Source: DATAVK01 sp036267755 (GTDB lineage Bacteria; Actinomycetota; Actinomycetes; JAFAQI01). From it: DNA of 6,572 bases. Shown here piece after piece: positions 1-5,265 of this stretch. The translations under genes and the position numbers were made by a program. The stretch lies in assembly GCA_036267755.1 (NCBI GenBank), contig DATAVK010000145.1, positions 1-6,572 on the forward strand. The letters run 5' to 3'. Under the pieces are notes generated by a model. It had not been told where the DNA came from. It did not search any database and saw nothing but the letters and a program-made list of their open reading frames with translations. Numbering within the stretch: position 1 is the first letter of the stretch; each line of letters starts with the position of its first letter.

Positions 1-23
1 CGGAGCGCATCGTCGTTCATCAT
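1..23 (-). CDS. 5' end of a gene overlapping the sigma factor stop (partial)
   Basis: Reading the minus strand, the sigma-factor stop TGA (22-20) lies inside an ATGA, and the frame beginning at base 23 reads M-M-N-D-D-A-L before leaving the window; the second ATG (20-18) could equally be the start. In actinomycetes, SigE-family ECF genes are commonly followed by a translationally coupled gene for a membrane-anchored, anti-sigma-like or hypothetical protein that begins with a similar short acidic stretch. Only seven codons are visible, so the product is inferred from position alone and no function can be read from the sequence. Confidence 0.5.
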
Positions 24-550
24 GTCGCGATCCTCACGATGGGTTCGTCCTCCTGGGCATCAGCGTCCGATAGCAGCGCGCGGAGCCTGCTCAGCCCGCG
101 TGAGGTCTGGCTCTTCACGGTGCCGACCGAGCACTGCAGCACCTCGGCCGCTTGCGCCTCGGTCATGTCGTCGAGGTAGCGCAGGACCACCGCGGCGCGC
201 TGGCGGACCGGCAGTCCGGCGAGTGCCCGCTGCAGCGCATCGAGCTGGTCGACCCGGGCGAAGGCGTCCGCGCCGATGACCTCGGGAAGCTCGAGGGTCG
301 GTCGCTCCCCCCGCCACCGTCGCCGCCAGGCCATCCGCTGCTCGTTGACGATGGCGGTCCGCACGTAGGCCTCGGCGCGACCCTGGTCGATCTTCGACCA
401 GCGCAGCATCGTGCGGGTCAACGCAGTCTGAACCAGGTCCTGGGCGGCGTTGCGGTCACCGCAGATCAAATAGGCGAACCGAGTCAGCGGGAGCAGCCGC
501 GCCTGCACGAACTCAGCGAAGCCGTCCTCGTTGCGGGTCACACCTCTCAC
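20..550 (-). CDS. ECF RNA polymerase sigma factor, SigE family
   Basis: This 176-residue protein is a group IV (ECF) sigma factor that would direct core RNA polymerase to a small set of promoters. Region 2 spans about residues 10-75, with the core-binding helix around DLVQTALTRTMLRW (38-51). Region 4 spans about 104-157: LPVRQRAAVVLRYLDD, then the helix-turn-helix EAQAAEVLQCSVGTVKSQTS. There is no extra C-terminal domain, and the length is normal for the SigE-type family common in actinomycetes. The start is the GTG at 550, preceded by GGAG (plus-strand bases 560-563) at 9 nt spacing; another GTG at 543 lacks this. The gene lies 33 bp after rmlA on the same strand with no visible terminator between them, so it may be partly co-transcribed with rmlA. 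Its stop overlaps the next gene. The family assignment is firm; the regulon is unknown. Confidence 0.92.
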   Translation of the reverse strand: MRGVTRNEDGFAEFVQARLLPLTRFAYLICGDRNAAQDLVQTALTRTMLRWSKIDQGRAEAYVRTAIVNEQRMAWRRRWRGERPTLELPEVIGADAFARVDQLDALQRALAGLPVRQRAAVVLRYLDDMTEAQAAEVLQCSVGTVKSQTSRGLSRLRALLSDADAQEDEPIVRIAT

Positions 551-559
551 AATGCGCAG

Positions 560-563
560 CTCC
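560..563 (-). promoter_or_regulatory. Ribosome binding site of the sigma factor gene
   Basis: GGAG on the minus strand lies 9 nt before the GTG at 550 and favours that start over the GTG at 543. It sits in the 33-bp gap after rmlA. Confidence 0.5.
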
Positions 564-583
564 GCCGAAAGGTTGCCTCGGGG

Positions 584-1444
584 TCAGTCGAGGAGGGTGA
601 GCAGGTAACCGCCGTACCCGCTCTTCGCCAGCACCTCCGCGTGCTTGCGGAGCTGGTCGTCGGTGATCCAGCCCTGGCGCCAGGCGATCTCCTCGGGGCA
701 GCCGATCTTCAGCCCCTGCCGGTCCTCGACCACGCGCACGAACTCCGAGGCGTGGACCAGGCTCGCGAACGTGCCGGTGTCGAGCCACGCGGTGCCGCGC
801 GGCAGCACGCTCACCCGCAGCCGGCCCCGGTCGATGTAGGCCTGGTTCACGCCGGTGATCTCGAGCTCACCCCGCGCGCTCGGGGTAAGGCGGCGGGCGA
901 TCTCGACGACCTCGTTGTCGTAGAAATACAGACCGGGTACGGCGTAAGAGCTGCGGGGATGCTCAGGTTTCTCCTCGATGGACACCGCCCGGCCCTCGTC
1001 ATCGAGCTCGACAACGCCGTACGCCGAGGGTTCCGCCACCTGGTAGGCGAAGATGTGCCCGCCGGTGATGTTCGTGAGGCCCGAGAGCTGGGCGCCGAGC
1101 CCGGTGCCATGGAAGATGTTGTCGCCGAGCACCAGCGCCACCGTGTCGCCACCGATGAAGTCCGCGCCGATCGTGAACGCCTGGGCGAGGCCCTTCGGCT
1201 CCGGCTGGACCGCGTAGGACACCTCGATCCCGAGCTCGTGCCCGTCGCCGAGCAGCCGCTGGAACTGCGCCGAGTCCTCCGGCGTCGTGATGATGAGCAC
1301 CTCACGGATGCCGGCCATCATCAACGTCGACAACGGATAGAACAGCATCGGTTTGTCGTAGACCGGCATCAGCTGCTTGGAGATCGCCCGCGTGATCGGC
1401 CACAGCCGCGACCCGGTTCCGCCCGCCAGCACGATGCCTTTCAC
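584..1444 (-). CDS. rmlA: Glucose-1-phosphate thymidylyltransferase (RmlA)
   Basis: RmlA joins glucose-1-phosphate and dTTP to give dTDP-glucose, the first step of dTDP-L-rhamnose synthesis in the cytoplasm. The 286-residue protein has the nucleotidyltransferase signature GGTGSRLWPIT at 8-18, SKQLMPVYDKPM at 22-33 with the substrate lysine and glutamine, LGDNIFHG at 106-113, and the late motifs LEITGVNQAY and GTAWLDTG. Length is normal for the family (about 285-295). The start is the GTG at 1444, which gives the usual N-terminus (M)KGIVLAGG. The frame runs open to 1513, but that would overlap rmlB and add 23 residues unlike the family. No Shine-Dalgarno site precedes the GTG. TACCGT occupies -12 to -7, which suggests a leaderless transcript. 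It is divergent from rmlB. A sigma factor follows 33 bp downstream. Confidence 0.96.
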   Translation of the reverse strand: MKGIVLAGGTGSRLWPITRAISKQLMPVYDKPMLFYPLSTLMMAGIREVLIITTPEDSAQFQRLLGDGHELGIEVSYAVQPEPKGLAQAFTIGADFIGGDTVALVLGDNIFHGTGLGAQLSGLTNITGGHIFAYQVAEPSAYGVVELDDEGRAVSIEEKPEHPRSSYAVPGLYFYDNEVVEIARRLTPSARGELEITGVNQAYIDRGRLRVSVLPRGTAWLDTGTFASLVHASEFVRVVEDRQGLKIGCPEEIAWRQGWITDDQLRKHAEVLAKSGYGGYLLTLLD

Positions 1445-1449
1445 GCCCG

Positions 1450-1456
1450 TACGGTA
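1450..1456. promoter_or_regulatory. rmlAB promoter region: Overlapping divergent -10 elements between rmlA and rmlB
   Basis: The 34-bp gap contains TACGGTA. Read rightward, TACGGT (1450-1455) fits the actinobacterial -10 pattern TANNNT and would start transcription near 1462, leaving a short leader before the rmlB GTG at 1479. Read leftward, TACCGT (1456-1451) lies at -12 to -7 from the rmlA GTG, the position expected for a leaderless transcript. No convincing -35 is seen on either side. The call rests on pattern and spacing alone. Confidence 0.45.
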
Positions 1457-1478
1457 TCGGGGCGGGCATGATGGTCGC

Positions 1479-2456
1479 GTGAAGCTGCTTGTCACAGGGG
1501 GCGCCGGTTTCATCGGCTCCCACCTCGTCCGGACCCTGCTGACCGACGGATACCCGGCGTACCAGGGCGTGGAGGTGACCGTCTACGACAAGCTCACGTA
1601 CGCCGGAAACGTCGCGAACCTCTCGCCGGTCATCTTCAGCGATCGGTACCACTTCGTGCACGGCGACATCCTCGACAGCGCGCTGCTGAACGAGGTGCTG
1701 CCCGGCCACGACGCCGTGCTCAACCTCGCCGCCGAGTCGCACGTCGACCGGTCGATCACCGGCGGCGCGGAGTTCATCATGACGAACGCGGTCGGCGTCC
1801 AGACGCTGCTCGACGCCTGCCTGCGTGCTGGGATCCCGCGAGTGCTGCAGGTGTCGACCGACGAGGTGTACGGGTCGATCCCCGAGGGATCGTTCACCGA
1901 GACCAACCTGCTGGAGCCGAACTCGCCGTACGCCGCTGCGAAAGCGGCCGGTGACTTGATCGCGCGGTCCTACGTCGTCACCCACGGGCTCAACGTGGTC
2001 GTGACTCGCTGCACCAACAACTACGGGCCCTACCAGTACCCCGAGAAGCTGATCCCGCTGTTCGTCACGAACCTGTTCGATTCGTTGAAGGTTCCGTTGT
2101 ACGGCGATGGCCTCAACGTGCGTGACTGGCTGCACGTCGACGATCACTGCCGCGCGCTGATGCTCGTCCTCGACAAGGGTCGGACCGGCGAGATCTACAA
2201 CATCGGCGGCGGCACCGAGCTGACCAACCGGGACCTCACCGAGCGACTGCTGGCGGCGTACGGCGCCGAGTGGTCGTCGGTGACACCGGTCGAGGACCGC
2301 AAGGGCCATGACCGGCGGTACTCCCTCGACGACAGCAAGTTGCGCGCCGAGCTGGGCTACGCGCCGCAGATGGACTTCGACACCGGCCTGGCCGCGACGC
2401 TGCAGTGGTACCGCGACAACGAGTCCTGGTGGCGCCCCTTGAAGTCCCCCGCCTAG
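1479..2456 (+). CDS. rmlB: dTDP-glucose 4,6-dehydratase (RmlB)
   Basis: RmlB converts dTDP-glucose to dTDP-4-keto-6-deoxyglucose using bound NAD, the second step of the dTDP-L-rhamnose pathway. It is an extended short-chain dehydrogenase of 325 residues. The Rossmann motif GGAGFIG is at 7-13, the NAD-contacting LNLAAESHVDRS at 81-92, the catalytic STDEVYG at 126-132 (T127, D128, E129) and the YxxxK pair at Y151/K155. TRCTNNYGPYQ (176-186) and the sugar-nucleotide motif NVRDWLHVDDH (213-223) also match the family. All catalytic residues are present. The start is the GTG at 1479, giving the standard N-terminus (M)KLLVTGGAG; the longer open frame from 1377 would run into rmlA. There is no clear Shine-Dalgarno site, only a G-rich stretch at 1459-1466. 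A 31-bp tandem repeat follows the stop. Confidence 0.96.
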   Translation: MKLLVTGGAGFIGSHLVRTLLTDGYPAYQGVEVTVYDKLTYAGNVANLSPVIFSDRYHFVHGDILDSALLNEVLPGHDAVLNLAAESHVDRSITGGAEFIMTNAVGVQTLLDACLRAGIPRVLQVSTDEVYGSIPEGSFTETNLLEPNSPYAAAKAAGDLIARSYVVTHGLNVVVTRCTNNYGPYQYPEKLIPLFVTNLFDSLKVPLYGDGLNVRDWLHVDDHCRALMLVLDKGRTGEIYNIGGGTELTNRDLTERLLAAYGAEWSSVTPVEDRKGHDRRYSLDDSKLRAELGYAPQMDFDTGLAATLQWYRDNESWWRPLKSPA

Positions 2457-2458
2457 CA

Positions 2459-2540
2459 ACACGCATGGCCCATTGGTGTCGCCATAGCCACACGCATGGC
2501 CCATTGGTGTCGCCATAGCCACACGGATGGGCCATTGGTG
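2459..2540. repeat. 31-bp direct tandem repeat, about 2.6 copies
   Basis: Two identical 31-bp units (2459-2489 and 2490-2520) are followed by a 20-bp partial copy (2521-2540) with two C-to-G changes. Each unit begins ACACGCATGGCCCATTGGTG and ends TCGCCATAGCC. Inside a unit, GCATGGC and GCCATAGC can pair as a stem of about 7 bp with one bulged A and a loop of about 11 nt. In the third copy the change turns TGGCCCA into TGGGCCA, so the small palindrome is kept. The units abut with no spacer, so this is not a CRISPR array. There is no T-run to make a classical terminator. On the minus strand all three frames are open through the repeat. It fills most of the 101-bp gap between rmlB and rmlD. Confidence 0.9.
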
Positions 2541-2544
2541 CTCT

Positions 2545-2550
2545 TAGGCT
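2545..2550 (+). promoter_or_regulatory. Probable -10 element for a leaderless rmlD transcript
   Basis: TAGGCT matches TANNNT and lies 7 nt before the rmlD ATG, where a -10 sits when transcription begins at the start codon. No Shine-Dalgarno site precedes the ATG, which fits. The TTGGTG in the last repeat copy is only 4 bp away, too close to be its -35. Confidence 0.4.
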
Positions 2551-2557
2551 GACCGCC

Positions 2558-3427
2558 ATGACGCGCTGGCTGGTGACCGGCGCCGGCGGGCAGCTCGGCA
2601 CCGATGTCGTCGACGTGCTCAGCGCCTACCGAGCGGACGTCGTCGCCGCCGACCACGCGATGCTCGACATCACCGACCCCGACGCCGTCGACGGCGTCCT
2701 GCTCGGCGCCGCGCCGGACGTCGTCGTCAACTGCGCCGCCTACACCGACGTCGACGCCGCCGAGACCAACGAGGGCGCGGCGCGACGGCTCAACACGGTC
2801 GGTCCCGGCCTGCTCGCGCGGTGGTGCGCCGGGCACCGGGCACGGCTGATCCACGTCTCCACCGACTACGTGTTCTCCGGCGAGGCCGACGAACCGTACG
2901 ACGAAGACGCACCCACCGAGCCACGATCCGCGTACGGACGCACCAAGGCCGGCGGCGAGCGCGCGGTGGCGGCCGCCGGCGGCGATTGTCACGTCGTCCG
3001 CACCGCCTGGGTCTACGGCGCAACAGGACGCAACTTCGTCAAGACCATCGCCCGGCTGGCCGGCGAGCGCGAGACTCTCGACGTGGTCGACGACCAGCTC
3101 GGCTCACCGACCTGGTCGCTGCACCTGGCCCGGGCGCTGGTCGCGCTGAGCGTGGCGGACGTCCCGCCCGGCATCTGGCACTGCACCGGCGCCGGTGAGG
3201 CCACCTGGTGCGGGCTGGCGCGCGCCGTCCTCGCCGAGCTGGGCATGGACCCAGCGCGGGTCCGGGCGACGAGCTCCGAGGCGTTCCGGCGGCCGGCGCC
3301 GCGACCGTCGTACTCCGTGCTGTCCGACCGGCGCTGGATCGAGGCCGGGCTGCCGACCATGGCGCACTGGCGGGATGCGTTGCACGAGGCGTTCCTGGCC
3401 GTCGGCGAGGACCTGGTCGGCCGATGA
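2558..3427 (+). CDS. rmlD: dTDP-4-dehydrorhamnose reductase (RmlD)
   Basis: RmlD reduces dTDP-4-keto-L-rhamnose to dTDP-L-rhamnose with NAD(P)H, the last step of the pathway. The 289-residue protein has the Rossmann motif GAGGQLG at 8-14, MLDITDPDAV at 35-44, NCAAYTDVDAAE at 58-69, the catalytic STDYVF at 101-106 and the YxxxK pair at Y126/K130. RTAWVYG and the DQLGSPTW stretch typical of RmlD follow. Length is normal. The ATG at 2558 gives the standard N-terminus MTRWLVTGAGGQLG. It is separated from rmlB by the tandem repeat and probably has its own promoter. Its stop overlaps the start of the kinase-like gene by ATGA, so translation of the two is probably coupled. Confidence 0.95.
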   Translation: MTRWLVTGAGGQLGTDVVDVLSAYRADVVAADHAMLDITDPDAVDGVLLGAAPDVVVNCAAYTDVDAAETNEGAARRLNTVGPGLLARWCAGHRARLIHVSTDYVFSGEADEPYDEDAPTEPRSAYGRTKAGGERAVAAAGGDCHVVRTAWVYGATGRNFVKTIARLAGERETLDVVDDQLGSPTWSLHLARALVALSVADVPPGIWHCTGAGEATWCGLARAVLAELGMDPARVRATSSEAFRRPAPRPSYSVLSDRRWIEAGLPTMAHWRDALHEAFLAVGEDLVGR

Positions 3428-4197
3428 GCCACCGGCACGCCACGCTGGCGCTGCGCGCCTACGGTCGCACCGTCGCCATCGCCGGCCCCGACGCCGCCCT
3501 CGAGATCGTCCGCGACCGGCTGCCTCCGTCGTACCGGCCCACGACCGACGAGCCGGAGCGGCGCTGGCGGATCGGCGTCCGCGGCGGGCTGTTCCGCGCC
3601 GACAACGACGACGACCAGCTCGCGCTCGTCGACAACGTCGTCACCGCGAGCGAGATCGTGCTGAGCGACCTCGAGCTGTGGGTCGCCGAGCACGCCCGGC
3701 GCAACATCTTCGTCCACGCCGGCTGCGTCGTCGCCGACGACCGCGCGATCCTGATCCCCGGCCGCAGCATGAGCGGCAAGACCAGCCTCACCGCCGCGCT
3801 GATCCGCGCCGGCGCGACGTACTGGTCGGACGAGTACGCCGTCCTCGACTCGAGCGGGCAGGTGCGGCCCTACTCCCGCCGGCTCGCGATCCGACCGTAC
3901 GACGGCAGCCCACCGCATCGCGTGACGGCGTCGGACGTCGGCGGGCCGGTGGGCCGCGGCCCGCGACCGGTCGGGCTGATCGTCGTGCTGCGCTACGACC
4001 GAGCGGCCGGATGGAACGTCCGGCCGCTGAGCCGCGGCCAGGCGGTGCTCCAGCTGCTGGATAACACGATCCCGGCCCGGAGCCGGCCCCGGGCGGTGCT
4101 GACGGCGCTCGACCGGGCCACCGAACCTGCCCGCTGCCTGGCGGGCACCCGCGGCGACGCCGACGCCGCCGCCGAACTGGTCCTCGCGGAACTGTGA
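3424..4197 (+). CDS. HprK-like P-loop kinase
   Basis: This 257-residue protein resembles the catalytic domain of HPr kinase/phosphorylase and its relatives. A conserved-looking IFVHAGCVVADDRAILIPG stretch (95-113) leads into a P-loop, GRSMSGKTS (113-121). SDEYAVLD (135-142) follows, where HprK relatives carry acidic catalytic residues. The N-terminal part (about 8-90) is not the regulatory domain of true HprK. The protein is shorter than classical HprK (about 310), and no HPr or PTS gene is nearby. Related kinases occur in some lasso-peptide clusters, where they phosphorylate the peptide, and beside PqqD-like proteins in some exopolysaccharide loci. The start is the ATG at 3424 within the ATGA overlap with rmlD; upstream in-frame codons lie inside rmlD. 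The PqqD-Tat gene begins 44 bp downstream. A phosphotransfer role is inferred; the substrate is unknown. Confidence 0.8.
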   Translation: MSHRHATLALRAYGRTVAIAGPDAALEIVRDRLPPSYRPTTDEPERRWRIGVRGGLFRADNDDDQLALVDNVVTASEIVLSDLELWVAEHARRNIFVHAGCVVADDRAILIPGRSMSGKTSLTAALIRAGATYWSDEYAVLDSSGQVRPYSRRLAIRPYDGSPPHRVTASDVGGPVGRGPRPVGLIVVLRYDRAAGWNVRPLSRGQAVLQLLDNTIPARSRPRAVLTALDRATEPARCLAGTRGDADAAAELVLAEL

Positions 4198-4227
4198 AAA
4201 CCGGGGGCGAACCTGCCGATAGCGCCT

Positions 4228-4232
4228 AGGTG
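4228..4232 (+). promoter_or_regulatory. Ribosome binding site favouring the ATG at 4242
   Basis: AGGTG matches the 3' part of the GGAGGTGA Shine-Dalgarno sequence and lies 9 nt before the ATG at 4242. The in-frame GTG at 4230 overlaps this site and has no site of its own, so 4242 is the better start. Confidence 0.5.
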
Positions 4233-4241
4233 TCCCGTCTC

Positions 4242-5261
4242 ATGTCCGCGCGCGCCGTGCGTGCCGTTCCGGGCCGCCGGCTGTCCCGGCGGATCGGCGA
4301 CGACGTGGTGCTCTACGACCGTGACGACCACGACGTGCACCTGCTCACCGGCCCGGTCGCCGCGGTCTGGCGCCGCCTCGATGGTGACCCGGACGCGCCC
4401 GACGTCTCCCCGACCGAGCACGACGCGGCGGTGGAGCACCTGCTCGACCTCGGGGTCGTCGTACCGATCGGAGGCGACGACGGCATCAGCCGCCGCCTGC
4501 TGCTGCAGCGCGGCGCACTGGTCGCTGCCGGCGGTGTCGTGGCGCTGCCCCTGATCGAATCGATGACCGCGCCCGCCGCATTCGCCGGCTGCTCCTCCGC
4601 GGGCTCATCGACGTACGACCTGGTGTCGTCCTTCGGATCCGGCGCGACATCGAAGAACACCGCAGTCCCCAACGCACCGACCTTCGTCTGCGGCGGCACC
4701 AATGTCACCGGCACCCGGACCGGCAACAACGCGATCGGCCCGTTCAGCTTCACCTTCACCCCGCGCGGCTCCGACGGCTGCACGGTCGGCGGCAAGGCGA
4801 TCGGCGACCCGCCGACCTGGGGCCTGGTCTACAACGGCACCGCCGGCAAGGGGAAGCAGTTCGTCGACCCGGTCACTGGCTATAACGACTACGTCGGCTA
4901 CGCCGCTGGCACCTCCGGGCCGCTGCAGCTGACGCCCGACACGGCGCACGACGTCGGCATCCGCTTCGATCGCCAGTGCACGACAGTCGCGAGCGCGCCG
5001 GCTCTGCTGACCTTCAGCCTGACCAACAGCTCCGCCGCCAGCGTCACGATCGGCTTCGACAAGCTGACGTCCGTGACCGCGACCAACAACAGCGTCGCCA
5101 CGACCGGCCTCGGGCCGTTCACCCTCGCCGCCGGCAAGACCCTCGTCGGGACCGCCCACGCGACGCTCACCGCGGCCGCGCCGTACTTCCAGGTCTACGC
5201 GGACTGGACCGCTGGCACCGACCAGCCGGTCACGGTCTCGACGTTCACCGTCACCGTCTGA
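4242..5261 (+). CDS. PqqD-like domain fused to a Tat-exported beta-rich domain
   Basis: The 339-residue protein has three parts. Residues about 12-76 look like a PqqD-type peptide-binding domain, with VVLYDRDDHDVHLLTGPVAAVW at 22-43, RRLDG at 44-48 and a closing HLLDLGVVVP. A twin-arginine signal then begins: SRRLLLQ at 83-89, hydrophobic stretch 92-105, and AFA|GC at 113-117. The remaining 220 residues are rich in Thr, Ser, Gly, Val and Asn, look like beta sandwiches, contain Cys 117, 150, 180 and 246, and match no family I recognise. Cleavage after A115 would release a soluble domain; C117 could instead be lipidated, though F at -3 is a poor lipobox. No ATG, GTG or TTG codon lies between codon 64 and the twin arginines, so a separate Tat gene is unlikely. 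It sits 44 bp after the kinase and 4 bp before the PAP2 gene. The PqqD and Tat calls are by eye. Confidence 0.75.
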   Translation: MSARAVRAVPGRRLSRRIGDDVVLYDRDDHDVHLLTGPVAAVWRRLDGDPDAPDVSPTEHDAAVEHLLDLGVVVPIGGDDGISRRLLLQRGALVAAGGVVALPLIESMTAPAAFAGCSSAGSSTYDLVSSFGSGATSKNTAVPNAPTFVCGGTNVTGTRTGNNAIGPFSFTFTPRGSDGCTVGGKAIGDPPTWGLVYNGTAGKGKQFVDPVTGYNDYVGYAAGTSGPLQLTPDTAHDVGIRFDRQCTTVASAPALLTFSLTNSSAASVTIGFDKLTSVTATNNSVATTGLGPFTLAAGKTLVGTAHATLTAAAPYFQVYADWTAGTDQPVTVSTFTVTV

Positions 5262-5265
5262 GGCC

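Noticed and set aside
152..1471. Long plus-strand open frame of 439 residues
   Set aside because: It lies opposite the sigma factor and rmlA, which have clear family motifs; it is the antisense shadow of high-GC genes.
1445..1513. Upstream start for rmlA at 1513
   Set aside because: It would overlap the start of rmlB and add 23 residues unlike RmlA; the GTG at 1444 gives the family N-terminus.
1302..2522. Long minus-strand open frame of 406 residues over rmlB and the repeat
   Set aside because: It is antisense to a complete rmlB with all catalytic residues, and its protein has no recognisable motif.
2459..2540. CRISPR array
   Set aside because: The 31-bp units abut directly with no unique spacers, there are fewer than three full copies, and no cas gene is near.
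2459..2540. Intrinsic terminator of rmlB
   Set aside because: The possible stems are short, bulged and have large loops, and no T-run follows.
2453..2992. Minus-strand open frames reading through the repeat into rmlD
   Set aside because: The repeat lacks stops in all minus frames, which keeps them open; the rest is antisense to rmlD.
3424..4197. True HPr kinase/phosphorylase of carbon catabolite control
   Set aside because: The protein is short, lacks the usual N-terminal domain, and has no HPr or PTS genes nearby.
4230..4241. GTG at 4230 as the start of the PqqD-Tat protein
   Set aside because: It has no Shine-Dalgarno site and overlaps the AGGTG that is well placed for the ATG at 4242. 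It adds only four residues and remains possible.
3424..5261. Lasso-peptide or other RiPP cluster
   Set aside because: No precursor peptide, cyclase, leader protease or radical SAM gene is in the window, so only the kinase and the PqqD-like fold support it.
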